NCBI GenBank assembly: GCA_024398135.1
Contig: CP073750.1
Coordinates: 62,001 to 126,000 of the forward strand
Direction: 5' to 3'
Origin: a bacterium SCSIO 12643
GTDB lineage: Bacteria; Bacteroidota; Bacteroidia; Flavobacteriales_G; Salibacteraceae
Length of the DNA stretch: 64,000 nt
A model generated the notes under the pieces. That model ran no database searches. It was given only the letters and a program-made list of their open reading frames with translations, and was not told the DNA's origin. Below, in pieces: positions 8,601 through 16,160 of this stretch. The position numbers were made by a program, and so were the translations under genes. Within the stretch, counting starts at the first letter, position 1, and each line of letters begins with the position of its first letter.

Positions 8601-11292
8601 GCCAGGATAGCTTGTAAATTCTAACTTCCAACCCAGATATGTCTACTGGTTCCCCATACTCATTTACAGTTCTTACATCAGCATAATAGGTAGAGTCCGT
8701 ATAATATGTAGCATTAGATTTTGGCTTTGGGAGTTTTACACCAACATAACGTTTAAATGGCGAATAAGGCATTGTAAATCGATCAATACTATAATCCCCT
8801 CCTTCCTCAAACACTCGGGTCACAAAACTCGCACGTAACATTCCTGGGGCTGCATCCATGACTTTGATATCCGGTTGAATAATGGCTTTTCCCTCATTAT
8901 CAATTTTACCATCAAAAATGACTTGTTCACTCGGGGTATATCGTTTAGCGATGTCTCTGAATTGATACTCCGAATATTTTTCAAAAGCAGTAATTCCGGG
9001 AGATAATGTCACCGCAATTTTTGCCTTTAAATTCTTTGCGGTAGCTCCATGTAACCATTGTACTGCAAGCTCTCCTCTATTGTCGGATTGGTTTACGGTT
9101 AAAATCTCATTATCAAATGTGTATTTGATTTTAAGACGATTCGGTTTAACGGTTTCTATTCTGATATACTTGCTAAATGTGGCTCCTCCCACTTTAATCT
9201 TAGCCAACCAGGAACCTGTTAAATCTTCAGGATCAGTAATTACTTTAAAATGATAGAAATCATTCAGTCCATCCTTTTTTACGATTCTCTTCTTTAATTG
9301 TCCTCTCGGATCAATCAACTCTAATTTCACCGGATGTCCTTTTGGCAATACATCATTTTCATCTTCTAAAATGAAATTCAGGAATAAGGTATCTCCTGGT
9401 CTCCAAACCCCTCGTTCACCGAAGATATATCCTTTAATCCCATCCTGAATCACTTGTCCACTCACATCAAAATGGCTCATAGAAAGAGATACTCCATCAT
9501 CTAATTTTAAATACCCTTTTTCGCTTCCTTTGGATGCCACCAGCAAAAAAGGTTTTTCGGTTAAGTCAATCCATACCAATCCATCCGATGAGGATGTTGT
9601 AGTTCCAATCTTTTGATTTTGGTAATTGTAAATATCTAATTCAACTCCGGATAAAGATTGAGCCGTTCGAAGATCATTCACTGCTATCAATAGCTTTTTG
9701 TCTTTTCCTGACTTTACAATTAACCCGATATTACTGGCCAGAATATTCTTACTGACTCCTCGATGTGTTCTGTAATATGCTCTGTTACATGGATTGTCTC
9801 TTTCATTCCAGTCGTAATCATAATACCCGTAATCATAGTCATATTCGTCATAATATCCCCATTCATCGTAACGTACTTCTTCATCCCAACTGTCTGATAG
9901 TTCTTCATCATCCAATTCATCTTGCACTTCTTCACATGGATAGAGAGAGTAACTCTTTTTAAAACTTAAACTCACGCGGTATATCGCCCCTGGTTCAGCC
10001 TGAATCAACTCTGATAAATCCAATGAAAAATTATTCCATACACCATAATCAATAGGTTGTTCACTGGTTAAATTGACTTTCTTACGCAATACAGTTTTTC
10101 CGACTCTGGACATTTGATATGAACCATTGAGATTATTTGTTTGCAAGAATTGCAAAATGTTGTTCTCAAATATCCTTGTAATTTTCACATCAACCGCACT
10201 CAAATTCACCGCTTCAAATGGAAATATTAATCCGTCTGTTGAGGGTAATATGACGCCTTCTCCATTGATTCTCACTAAAGGTTTTACTTCAATAAATTCT
10301 ATTTCGTATTTATCTACAGGTTGGAGATTATAGTCTACTGCATTCTTAATCTCCGTTTCAACCATCAGATATCTTACACCGGAAAGTCGTTTCTTCGGAT
10401 ATGCTTTGACAATGTTTCCTGAAATCTCAAATTTAAAGTTGTTATAATCCTGTAATCGAATCAGTCCATTTAAGTCCTGCGGGACTTTTAACGGGTCAGA
10501 AAAACTCAATTTCACATGTTGTTCTGGTTGTTGCACCACACTCACTTCCATGAGTTTAAAATCATTCAACGATGGGATTTCATATTCCAATTCTCCCGAG
10601 ATTTCAATTCCAGCCTCATCTCCGTCCCATTCCAAGAATAGTATCTGCGCATCCACTTTACGTTCTACACTATCCACATAAAATTCATGCAGCGTCCCTG
10701 CAGCATCATGCATCCAATGGATTTCAAATGCTTCTGCATTTTGGGTAATCTTTAATAATTTCTCCGCTTCTCCATCATCCAAAAAATCAGCTGTTCTGAT
10801 ATTCCCGGAAAACTTATTCCATTCTAGCTTTTGAGTTTCGTAAGTTGTAATTCCATCGATGTTTACCGTAAAACTCTGTGTTTTGGTTACTACAGAAAAC
10901 TCAAATACCTCAAAGTTCGGTTTTACATCAGCGACCTTTCCCAACTCAAATTCTATATCATATGTGATTCCTGACTCTAAATAACCATCCGGGATAAAAA
11001 CCACGGTTTGCTGATCTCTCCAATAGGTTTTTCCGTCCACAGATGGTGAAAAATCAAATAACTCCTCCTTGACTTCTCCATTCATTTCGGTGAAATGTTT
11101 ACTAGGTTCTGCCAATCGAATCACAAACTCGGACTTCTTCGAAATAACTCCTGAAGTAAACCCGGAAACGTATTGACTAAACGCTGGATCTACTTGTTTG
11201 ACTTCATTCTTTTTATCGGAGCAAGAGTGAACAAATAATACACTAATAATCAGCAGGAAGTGTGTTAAGTTTTTCTTTAAAGTCATGGTCAT
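5671..11292 (-). CDS. Alpha-2-macroglobulin family lipoprotein with intact thioester
   Basis: A very large envelope protein (1,873 residues). The N-terminus is a lipoprotein signal ending in VHSC (Cys24). It has macroglobulin-type beta domains, a bait/A2M region and, at Cys1400, the thioester motif GCVEQ followed by the alpha-helical thioester domain. Bacterial members are thought to trap attacking proteases in the periplasm by covalent capture after bait cleavage. Their pairing with PBP1C, seen here with a 5-base gap, is the textbook arrangement (E. coli yfhM-pbpC): protease defence plus wall repair after envelope breach. An unusual Asp/Glu/Tyr-rich stretch lies at about residues 452-501. 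The frame also contains an in-frame ATG two codons downstream; either start keeps the signal peptide. Confidence 0.93.
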   Translation of the reverse strand: MTMTLKKNLTHFLLIISVLFVHSCSDKKNEVKQVDPAFSQYVSGFTSGVISKKSEFVIRLAEPSKHFTEMNGEVKEELFDFSPSVDGKTYWRDQQTVVFIPDGYLESGITYDIEFELGKVADVKPNFEVFEFSVVTKTQSFTVNIDGITTYETQKLEWNKFSGNIRTADFLDDGEAEKLLKITQNAEAFEIHWMHDAAGTLHEFYVDSVERKVDAQILFLEWDGDEAGIEISGELEYEIPSLNDFKLMEVSVVQQPEQHVKLSFSDPLKVPQDLNGLIRLQDYNNFKFEISGNIVKAYPKKRLSGVRYLMVETEIKNAVDYNLQPVDKYEIEFIEVKPLVRINGEGVILPSTDGLIFPFEAVNLSAVDVKITRIFENNILQFLQTNNLNGSYQMSRVGKTVLRKKVNLTSEQPIDYGVWNNFSLDLSELIQAEPGAIYRVSLSFKKSYSLYPCEEVQDELDDEELSDSWDEEVRYDEWGYYDEYDYDYGYYDYDWNERDNPCNRAYYRTHRGVSKNILASNIGLIVKSGKDKKLLIAVNDLRTAQSLSGVELDIYNYQNQKIGTTTSSSDGLVWIDLTEKPFLLVASKGSEKGYLKLDDGVSLSMSHFDVSGQVIQDGIKGYIFGERGVWRPGDTLFLNFILEDENDVLPKGHPVKLELIDPRGQLKKRIVKKDGLNDFYHFKVITDPEDLTGSWLAKIKVGGATFSKYIRIETVKPNRLKIKYTFDNEILTVNQSDNRGELAVQWLHGATAKNLKAKIAVTLSPGITAFEKYSEYQFRDIAKRYTPSEQVIFDGKIDNEGKAIIQPDIKVMDAAPGMLRASFVTRVFEEGGDYSIDRFTMPYSPFKRYVGVKLPKPKSNATYYTDSTYYADVRTVNEYGEPVDISGLEVRIYKLSWRWWWDVSHEYLANYTGNSYKNLVSKTVIHTKNGKGKIPIQIEYPDWGRYLVRVIDRDGGHSTGTIFYVDWPAWVNRGNRENPGGASVLSFSTNKDSYKVGEEAKIVVPTSASGRALVTIENGTKVIDAQWLEVSGGELHHTIKITPEMAPNAYVSVTLVQPHAHENNLPIRMYGVMPIEVEDPDTKLEPIIEMPDELAPETDLKISIKEKEGKPMTYVVAMVDEGLLDLTRFKTPKPHANFYAREALGVKTWDMYDEVIGAYGGEIERILSIGGDEGMNNSDKDKVNRFKPMVKFIGPFELKSGDENEHVISIPNYVGSVRTMVIAAEDQRYGSAEKTTPVKKPLMVLATLPRVLGPGEKVKLPVTVFAMDKKVKKVKVKVKANGMFKSDYVKEKMITFTQPDDQVVTFDLEVLEKIGKGTVHVEVSGAGEKASYDIELAVRNPNPPMTKYIDAVVYGGKTWQTGYQLFGVEGTNSATLELSNMPPVDFERRLKYLLDYPHGCVEQTTSRAFPQLYLKDVMDPGTDQRAFERASENVKAALDRLRLFQNSEGGFGFWPGAIRSSDWGSTYVGHFILESEAKGYVIPSGMKDKWISYQKRAANGYNPYSLTSYRGTHWRRYLDMAQAYRLYTLALAGSPEMGAMNRLKAKHDLDDTGLWRLATAYYLAGQKQIAEDMVAGLSTYVGTNGNYTNSYTYGSVDRDQAMILESMSIMGKKKEALTLSKKISNSLTDKRWMSTQTTAYCLMAMVKFAGENGISKEMKFAFNINNKQKDQMTSILPLKMIDIETHKPISDSGSIELENRGKGLMYARVVITGTPTRGEEAAAENNLKIQVKYTNMQGEEIDVSRLEQGTDFMAEVQITNPNAHEYVNDLALTQIFPSGWEIHNTRMDEGPNVHEADVPEYQDIRDDRVYTYFSLSRFSSYNNHHTKTFRILLNAAYLGEYYLPAVKAESMYDNRINANEAGQWVKVVKPGEQ

Positions 11293-11427
11293 TGATTTTG
11301 TGTAAAGTAAAAATAAAGTTTAAAAACGTAGGATAAATAGTAGCATTCAGTTCCGCTAGTTTTCAACGGGTTTTCCAAGGTATAGTATGGGGTAAATTGT
11401 TTTTTAACTTTTATTATCATTCAAAAA

Positions 11428-11453
11428 AAACAGCGAACCCAAGTCCGCTGTTT
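11428..11453 (-). terminator. Intrinsic terminator after the TonB-dependent receptor gene
   Basis: An 8-bp inverted repeat (AAACAGCG at 11428-11435, CGCTGTTT at 11446-11453) is followed on the minus strand by a run of T. It lies 15 bases past the receptor's stop codon. Confidence 0.8.
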
Positions 11454-11467
11454 CTTCCTTGTTTTTT

Positions 11468-13879
11468 TTAAAACCTGGCATTGAGTGATAGAATGAAATT
11501 TCGGCCAGCCGCTGATACTCCGGAACTATACGGTCGATAACGTTGATCCGTAATATTCTCTATCCCCGTGCTTACCCAAAATGCTTTTGAAAGCTGATAT
11601 TTCACTTTCAAATTCAGGGTATACCAGGATGGAGAATAATTGTTACCATCTGCATCTTTTGCATAGATTTCATCTTTATTCCGCTCTTCAACTGCTAAAT
11701 CTGCAAATTTTCTTTCGCCCTGATAATTCATGTAGAACTGAATATTGAGCTTATCTACATGATATGTTAATCTGGAAATTCCGAAAAATGGTGCCGCATG
11801 TCTGGAGGGACTTATACTACCATCATCCAATTCTTCCTTACCTTCTTGAAAATTCAAGTCAGTAGAAAAGCTAAAACCTTCCGGTAGTTTTAATTCCAAT
11901 CCAAACTGAACCCCATAAACATTGGCTACCGCAGCATTTTGGATAGCTTGAACCTGACTTAATTCTCCATCGTACATGATACTATCCTGTCCATTGATTT
12001 GGTAATTTCTACGTACCATAGCATTCTCTAGACGCGTAAAATACCCGGTTAGATCGATCTTTAATATCCCCGCAAAAACCTTAGCCATACCAATGTCCAA
12101 ATTATAGGCATATTCTGCTTCTAAATTGGGATTAGGCACTGTAACTGCTCCGGGTTCGGAATCAAACACTTTACCTATATCATCCACATTTGGCGCTCTA
12201 AAGGCAGTCCCAAAATTGGTTTTAAACACCCATGTATCGGTTGGCCGATACACTCCTCCAAAACTTCCGGTTATTGCGCCATTGCTACTGCTTGATTCCT
12301 CAAATGGCAATGGATAAAAAGCCTGATTTTGTCTATAATCTGCTTCTAACATATACTGATTATAGCGTACTCCGGTTTGTAACGTTAGTTTCGGATTCAC
12401 CTTGAATTCATCATTTACATATGCCGCAATCGACATCCATTGGGCTTGCGGATATCTGGAAGCATCCTTTTGCTCAATTCCTGTTGTAATATCCAAACTC
12501 ACACCTTCAGATTTGACATCATTTAAAACATATTCCGCTCCATAGAAAACAGAATGACGTTTCCCCATTGACTTAATAAAATCCAGATTTACAGAATACG
12601 CATTTACCTTCTCCGTATTTGTGCTCTGATCGACTTTATTAAAGTTTCTGGTGATTCTACTCTCTTTAAACTGTTGTTGCGCCAATCGCACAGTCATGAT
12701 ATCAAAAGCCTTCTTATTTCCTTGATATATTACATTCAAATTATTCATCATCCACTTTTGTGGTCCATAATCCCAAACCGCATATCTAGGCAGCCCGTTT
12801 CTCACTCGATTATGTCGATCATAACGTCCATAAGACGAGGTCTCCGAATAATGATATCCATAGACAAAATCCCAGTTGGCATTAGGTTTAAAACGAACCT
12901 TCTGCATGAAATTCATCTGTGAATATGCCGTGGGTACCTGAAGCAATTGATCTGACTGAGTGACTACATGATCGATGGAATCTTGTCTTTCGACATAATA
13001 CGGCTTTAAATAATCATCCGGTCCGTGGTTTCCCTGACGTAAATGGTCATAATCCCATGAACTAAAACTAGTCACCAAAGACCACTTATTCCATCCTATA
13101 TTTACATCAAAGTGACCCGTTTTTTCTTTGTTCGCAGAAGAATATCTGGTATTCACCTTTCCTGAAACAAACGGTTTTCCATTTAAAGATAATTGAGGTT
13201 TCAATGTTTGAAATCCCATCACACCTCCAATGGCGTCACTCCCATAAATTACAGATTCTGGTCCGAATAGCACTTCGGTATTGGCCACAGCAAACGGATC
13301 AATGTTAATCACGTTCTGGATATTTCCGCCACGAAAAATGGCTGTATTCATCCGTACACCATCAACGGTATACAAAAGTCTATTGGTCGCAAAACCTCTA
13401 ATCATAGGGCTTCCTCCTCCTTGCTGACTTTTTTGAACGAATACTTTTCCTGAAATTCCAAGTAAATCTGCTGCGGTTTGCGGATTTTGCAATGCGACTT
13501 CTTTACTGGAGATCGAAATAATCTTCTCAGGAATATTTGAGGTAGATTGTCGCCACCTCGTTGCAGAAACCACAGATTCATTTAAACTCAGGTTGGTTTC
13601 TTCTAAAACAATTTCAAAGTTTCGAGACTTTAGATCCTCAAAACTCCAGGTTTCTGTTTTATATCCAAGTGACCTGATTTCAATTTCTGTAGCTCCTTTA
13701 AATGCTGATATATCAGCTTGCCCGGAAGCATTTGTTGTGGCAAATGCTTTGGGCGATTCGCTGGCCAATGTGACCAGCTCTAATGGTTCCCCGGTTTCTT
13801 TATCTTTAATGGTAATGGTTTGAGACCATCCCACGACACAGAAACTCAACAAGAAACCAATCATTATAATTTTTTTCAT
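11468..13879 (-). CDS. TonB-dependent outer-membrane receptor
   Basis: 803 residues with a signal peptide (cleavage expected after about residue 19), a carboxypeptidase-regulatory-like beta domain (about 20-95) typical of Bacteroidota receptors, a plug domain (about 110-230, including the stretch GSPMIRGFATNRLLYTVDGV, common in catecholate/haemin-type receptors) and a 22-strand barrel. The chain ends with an aromatic residue (Phe), as outer-membrane barrels do. It imports a ligand using TonB-ExbBD energy. There is no SusD partner, so it is not a glycan-type receptor; siderophore, haem, vitamin or metal uptake is likelier, but the ligand is not determined. A small anchored protein gene lies 71 bases upstream in the same direction. 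Confidence 0.92.
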   Translation of the reverse strand: MKKIIMIGFLLSFCVVGWSQTITIKDKETGEPLELVTLASESPKAFATTNASGQADISAFKGATEIEIRSLGYKTETWSFEDLKSRNFEIVLEETNLSLNESVVSATRWRQSTSNIPEKIISISSKEVALQNPQTAADLLGISGKVFVQKSQQGGGSPMIRGFATNRLLYTVDGVRMNTAIFRGGNIQNVINIDPFAVANTEVLFGPESVIYGSDAIGGVMGFQTLKPQLSLNGKPFVSGKVNTRYSSANKEKTGHFDVNIGWNKWSLVTSFSSWDYDHLRQGNHGPDDYLKPYYVERQDSIDHVVTQSDQLLQVPTAYSQMNFMQKVRFKPNANWDFVYGYHYSETSSYGRYDRHNRVRNGLPRYAVWDYGPQKWMMNNLNVIYQGNKKAFDIMTVRLAQQQFKESRITRNFNKVDQSTNTEKVNAYSVNLDFIKSMGKRHSVFYGAEYVLNDVKSEGVSLDITTGIEQKDASRYPQAQWMSIAAYVNDEFKVNPKLTLQTGVRYNQYMLEADYRQNQAFYPLPFEESSSSNGAITGSFGGVYRPTDTWVFKTNFGTAFRAPNVDDIGKVFDSEPGAVTVPNPNLEAEYAYNLDIGMAKVFAGILKIDLTGYFTRLENAMVRRNYQINGQDSIMYDGELSQVQAIQNAAVANVYGVQFGLELKLPEGFSFSTDLNFQEGKEELDDGSISPSRHAAPFFGISRLTYHVDKLNIQFYMNYQGERKFADLAVEERNKDEIYAKDADGNNYSPSWYTLNLKVKYQLSKAFWVSTGIENITDQRYRPYSSGVSAAGRNFILSLNARF

Positions 13880-13950
13880 TATTGATTTTAATTAAGCTTT
13901 CATTGTTATTTTATTTCATCAACTCTGATGAAAATAATATGACTTGTGGT

Positions 13951-14481
13951 TTAGCTTAATTGTGGTGGAGGACTATGTTGCTGTGGATTACACTGTTTTA
14001 TCGAAAAACAGTAAGGTGTATTTGAATCTTGAAAAATGATATCCTCAGGACTAATTTCTAGTACCTGTTTGTCGTAATAAAGTGTTTTAATGATCTGTTG
14101 AATCTGCCACTTTTGATTCTGATTTTGTGGACTTCCATTTAACGCTATCGAAACCAATTGTGCCAACTGTTTATTTAATCTGGTTTCTTTATGATCCCAC
14201 CAACACCAGTAGATTATAGAATCTCCATTGACTTCGGTTTCCACAATATCATACATATCTCCATTATACTCAAATTCTCTGGAATGTTTCCATTTAAGTT
14301 GAGTTTCTGTTTCTTCCTTGCTGAACTTCAATAGGGCTAACTCTTCACGATCCAGATCATGTATCATTTTCCACTTTATTTCACGTTTCACCTGTTTTTT
14401 CTGATAATTCAACCACAAATAAGTCACACCAATAGGCCCGACCAATACCAGAAACAATATGATTGACTTAATTCGTAACAA
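13951..14481 (-). CDS. Small membrane-anchored protein upstream of a TonB receptor, function unknown
   Basis: I do not recognise a named family. The product (176 residues) has one N-terminal transmembrane helix (about 6-24), then a charged helical stretch, a WCWW aromatic cluster and a tail rich in His, Pro and Gln (C-x5-QC, then HSPPPQ). No ATG is available early in the frame; TTG at 14481 fits because a TAnnTTTG box sits 22 bases upstream. The topology suggests a periplasmic domain held to the inner membrane. Its position just before the receptor gene suggests a helper for that receptor or a co-regulated envelope protein; this is inference from neighbourhood only. Confidence 0.7.
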   Translation of the reverse strand: MLRIKSIILFLVLVGPIGVTYLWLNYQKKQVKREIKWKMIHDLDREELALLKFSKEETETQLKWKHSREFEYNGDMYDIVETEVNGDSIIYWCWWDHKETRLNKQLAQLVSIALNGSPQNQNQKWQIQQIIKTLYYDKQVLEISPEDIIFQDSNTPYCFSIKQCNPQQHSPPPQLS

Positions 14482-14503
14482 AGCAATGTACGTGTAGAAT
14501 ACG

Positions 14504-14511
14504 CAAACTTA
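14504..14511 (-). promoter_or_regulatory. Candidate -7 box (TAAGTTTG) for the receptor operon
   Basis: It matches the Bacteroidota consensus TAnnTTTG on the minus strand, 22 bases before the TTG start of the 176-residue protein. No clear -33 TTG is seen at the right spacing, so support is moderate. Confidence 0.45.
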
Positions 14512-14616
14512 ATATTACTTACGTGAACTTGCTTTTATAGTGAGGGTTAAAGTGATTTTTATTTCTAAATCGTTAATCTTTTGAAATAGCATCCCGTACC
14601 GTCAAATCATGATTTT

Positions 14617-15540
14617 TTATTTGTATTCGACTCTTTTCCCGGATTTATCAATATCAAACCATTCCGATCCTAGTTGGACTCTTGCGTATTTGTTTTTTCT
14701 CAGGAACCCCATTGTTGAATCATAAATTGCAGGAATAACCAATTCACCCGCTCTATTTATAAAACCATATTTCCCATTTAATATCACCGGAGCTCTATCT
14801 AAACTATAACTTCCAATTTGCTCATATATGGGTTCACAGATAACCTCCCCATCCAGGGTCATTAATCCAAACTTAGATTCTTTCGAAAACATCAAATAAT
14901 CATCTATCAAATAGAGTTCGCCTTTAATTGGTGGTATGATATCATTAAATTTTAAGTCTGTAAACCGAGATATTCCATTATTCTGCCATAAAATATAATG
15001 GTCTTCCGCTTCAATGATATTGTTATGAATCAATGGTAAAACTACTTGTCCTAATGTATCAATAAATCCTACTCCAGTTTCTGACCATACTTTATAAAAT
15101 CTATTGAATGCTTTTATTTGAACAACACCATTATATGGGTACGTTACGAATGGACCAATAAATCTATATTGATGCGGCACAATCATTTTTTCTGATTTTT
15201 TGACCGATTTCAAGTCCCAATCACCAGGCTTATAGGTCTCCATATTATACTGTTTTATGACTTTCCCAGATCGATTTCTTATCAAAATAGGGTTGCCTTT
15301 AGGTTTTGGATACACCATGCTCCACGTCAATGCTCTGGGATGTTCTGATTCCAGAATCCTAATTTTTTGGTTCCATAAACCAATGACATCAACTTCAATA
15401 ATTTGCGTTCCATTATAGAAAGGACGATAAAATACCGTTGGTTTCCTTTTATTCAATTCTTTCTCTGTTTTACTCCAATGTTGCCCCTGACAAGGAACAA
15501 AAATCAAAAGAATTAAAACCAATAGAAAATATCTTTTCAT
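14617..15540 (-). CDS. Secreted WG-repeat protein
   Basis: 307 residues with a signal peptide (to about residue 20). The second half contains WG-type repeats of the form KYGFINRAGELVIPAIYD and FGLMTLDGEVICEPIYE at about residues 155-295. WG repeats make beta-rich modules of unclear binding role, common in Bacteroidota envelope proteins. The first half is beta-rich without a recognised domain. It is the last gene of the minus-strand run that begins with the metallophosphoesterase, 53 bases after the preceding gene, so probably in the same transcript. Exported location is well supported; the function is not known. Confidence 0.78.
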   Translation of the reverse strand: MKRYFLLVLILLIFVPCQGQHWSKTEKELNKRKPTVFYRPFYNGTQIIEVDVIGLWNQKIRILESEHPRALTWSMVYPKPKGNPILIRNRSGKVIKQYNMETYKPGDWDLKSVKKSEKMIVPHQYRFIGPFVTYPYNGVVQIKAFNRFYKVWSETGVGFIDTLGQVVLPLIHNNIIEAEDHYILWQNNGISRFTDLKFNDIIPPIKGELYLIDDYLMFSKESKFGLMTLDGEVICEPIYEQIGSYSLDRAPVILNGKYGFINRAGELVIPAIYDSTMGFLRKNKYARVQLGSEWFDIDKSGKRVEYK

Positions 15541-15593
15541 ACCACAATTTTAAAACAAATCGTGACAACAAAAATTGATCCGTTTTAGGATAC

Positions 15594-16160
15594 TCATATG
15601 AATCTAGGTTCTATTGGCAAGTTTTCTTTCTTAAGCTCCTTTTTTCTACAATATTTATGATTCATGAGCATTGATCTTAATGTTTGAATCTCATGAATCA
15701 GCTCTATCTTATACATATACATTCGATAAGCACAGTTTCCTTTTTCAAACAAAAGCAGTTCTTTTTGAAGTTGATATTCTGCATTAAGTAATTTCAGTTG
15801 TCTTTTGCCCGGAATACTGATGACACTATCATTCCCGTCTTCTTCCTGCGTGACATGATTCTTAATACTATCGCAATGCGACTTTATAAACTGGAACTCA
15901 CCAACCATTAAATCAATTTTTCGCATTTGGTCTTGAATTTCTCTGAGTTTGATAATTTGTTTCTTTGAAATAAAAATTGCGTTACCCTCTTTAATATGTT
16001 GATCAATAGAATCAATCATTTTGATATCAAACTTGGATGATAAAAAATCATTACTGATATCTTGATTGATTTGACATAAATCGTCTTTCAATTTTGATTT
16101 CTGCCCCATGCCCAGATTGGCTACAAAAAAGATCAATATGATTAAACTCCCTACTTTCAT
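15594..16160 (-). CDS. Small secreted helical protein, function unknown
   Basis: 188 residues with a signal peptide ending near LGMGQ (residue 20). The mature part looks almost entirely alpha-helical, rich in Lys, Glu, Ile and Gln, with four cysteines and a basic C-terminus. I do not recognise a family. Its ATG overlaps the stop codon of the 742-residue membrane protein gene (TAATG), so the two are translationally coupled and likely work together. A periplasmic or surface partner of that membrane protein is a reasonable guess. Confidence 0.7.
   Translation of the reverse strand: MKVGSLIILIFFVANLGMGQKSKLKDDLCQINQDISNDFLSSKFDIKMIDSIDQHIKEGNAIFISKKQIIKLREIQDQMRKIDLMVGEFQFIKSHCDSIKNHVTQEEDGNDSVISIPGKRQLKLLNAEYQLQKELLLFEKGNCAYRMYMYKIELIHEIQTLRSMLMNHKYCRKKELKKENLPIEPRFI

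Noticed and set aside
9720-9935. Met/Thr-rich minus-strand frame inside the alpha-2-macroglobulin gene
   Set aside because: It is an out-of-frame reading of the Asp/Tyr-rich insert, where GAY and TAY codons read as ATG and ACN.
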